In this document: piece after piece, positions 5,371 through 5,834 of the stretch
Numbering within the stretch: the stretch's first letter is position 1
How the letters are laid out: each line of letters begins with the position of its first letter
Source: Acinetobacter sp.
GTDB taxonomy: Bacteria; Pseudomonadota; Gammaproteobacteria; Pseudomonadales; Moraxellaceae
Reading direction: 5' to 3'
Length of the DNA: 5,834 nucleotides
Assembly: GCA_030152675.1 (NCBI GenBank)
Contig: JASLIY010000267.1
Location: forward strand, 1-5,834
Position numbers and translations under genes: made by a program
The notes under the pieces: generated by a model
The model's database searches: none
The model's input: only the letters and a program-made list of their open reading frames with translations
Told to the model about the DNA's origin: nothing

Positions 5371-5834
5371 ATGTTACTTGTTCAGCCCATAAAACAAACC
5401 ATCGCAAGAATCTTTTCAAGTGACCATTTTAATTGGGGGCGCTCATTCAATCCTGAGCAGCAATCCGCGATGATTCCGATTCGGCATATGAAGTTTGATT
5501 TTGATCCCAAAGAGATAGATCACCATTTTTATATGAATGCTGAATTGGCCAGTGCCTACTTTGCCTCATTGTCGATTTTTTTGACCTATGGTGAGGATCT
5601 GGTGATCGATACTGCGCGTTATCATCGCGATTTAATCCAAGATCCTCGCTTAAAGCAGCGTGTGACGGCATTGATTGGCCAAGAAGCCTTGCACTCCAAA
5701 CTGCATGAAGAACTCAATGAGGCCTTTCTAAAAGCCGATTTGCCAGTGAAGTTTTTTAGAAGCTTGGCTGCTTTTGTATTTGATTATGGCTTTAACCGTT
5801 TACCACAACCGATGAAGCTGTCGCTGATGACGGG
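5371..5834 (+). CDS. Predicted metal-dependent hydrolase (PF10118 type), 3' end outside the window
   Basis: From the ATG at 5371 the plus strand is open for 154 codons and leaves the window without a stop, so roughly half of the protein is missing if it has the usual length of nearly 300 residues. The start has a strong ribosome site. After a variable N-terminus comes IPIRHMKFDFD (35-45), then a helix with SIFLTYGEDLVIDTARYHRD (68-87) and LIGQEALHSKLHEELNEAF (101-119). Glu75, Glu105, His108 and His112 form the Glu plus ExxH(x3)H pattern expected to bind metal in this predicted hydrolase family, which is all-helical and ferritin-like in look. The true reaction is unknown for most members. No membrane segment or signal peptide is evident. 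It is divergent from the HExxH gene; its long leader has repeats that may control it. Confidence 0.87.
   Translation, partial: MLLVQPIKQTIARIFSSDHFNWGRSFNPEQQSAMIPIRHMKFDFDPKEIDHHFYMNAELASAYFASLSIFLTYGEDLVIDTARYHRDLIQDPRLKQRVTALIGQEALHSKLHEELNEAFLKADLPVKFFRSLAAFVFDYGFNRLPQPMKLSLMT

Overview
The window looks like ordinary chromosome of a gammaproteobacterium, most likely Acinetobacter or a close relative. This rests on the AT-leaning composition, an elongator tRNA-Met almost identical to the enterobacterial one, a two-domain glutamine-dependent NAD+ synthetase of about 540 residues, and the type of neighbouring proteins. The genus is an inference from these features, with no database search behind it. 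I see no phage, insertion sequence, CRISPR array or plasmid functions.

Layout from left to right. At 1-737 (minus strand) is the N-terminal part of an RDD-family membrane protein that runs off the left edge. A 386-base intergenic stretch follows, holding a good minus-strand promoter for that gene with an inverted repeat over its predicted start point, and then a near-consensus plus-strand promoter for the tRNA. The elongator tRNA-Met (CAU), with encoded CCA, lies at 1124-1200 and is followed at once by a strong intrinsic terminator. A weaker terminator pointing the other way closes the minus-strand nadE unit, so two transcription units converge here.

From 4080 down to 1383 is a two-gene minus-strand unit: nadE (541 aa) and a 364-aa all-helical protein of unknown function, whose start lies inside the last codons of nadE. 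nadE makes NAD+ from deamido-NAD+, ATP and glutamine. The overlap suggests the unknown protein is made together with it. An AT-rich stretch of 377 bases with several short palindromes lies upstream of nadE.

The right side has two divergent genes separated by 427 bases. On the minus strand is a small HExxH protein resembling the 'Vgr-related' putative metallopeptidases. Its start is fixed by a strong Shine-Dalgarno sequence at the ATG at 4943, 27 bases inside the longest possible reading frame. On the plus strand is the N-terminal part of a PF10118-type predicted metal-dependent hydrolase, running off the right edge. The DNA between them has a 13-base palindrome and a set of complementary segments that could form alternative structures in the hydrolase leader.

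Nothing here amounts to a clear new multi-gene system. The most rewarding leads are the orphan zinc-peptidase-like gene, the unknown protein coupled to nadE, and the structured leader of the hydrolase gene.
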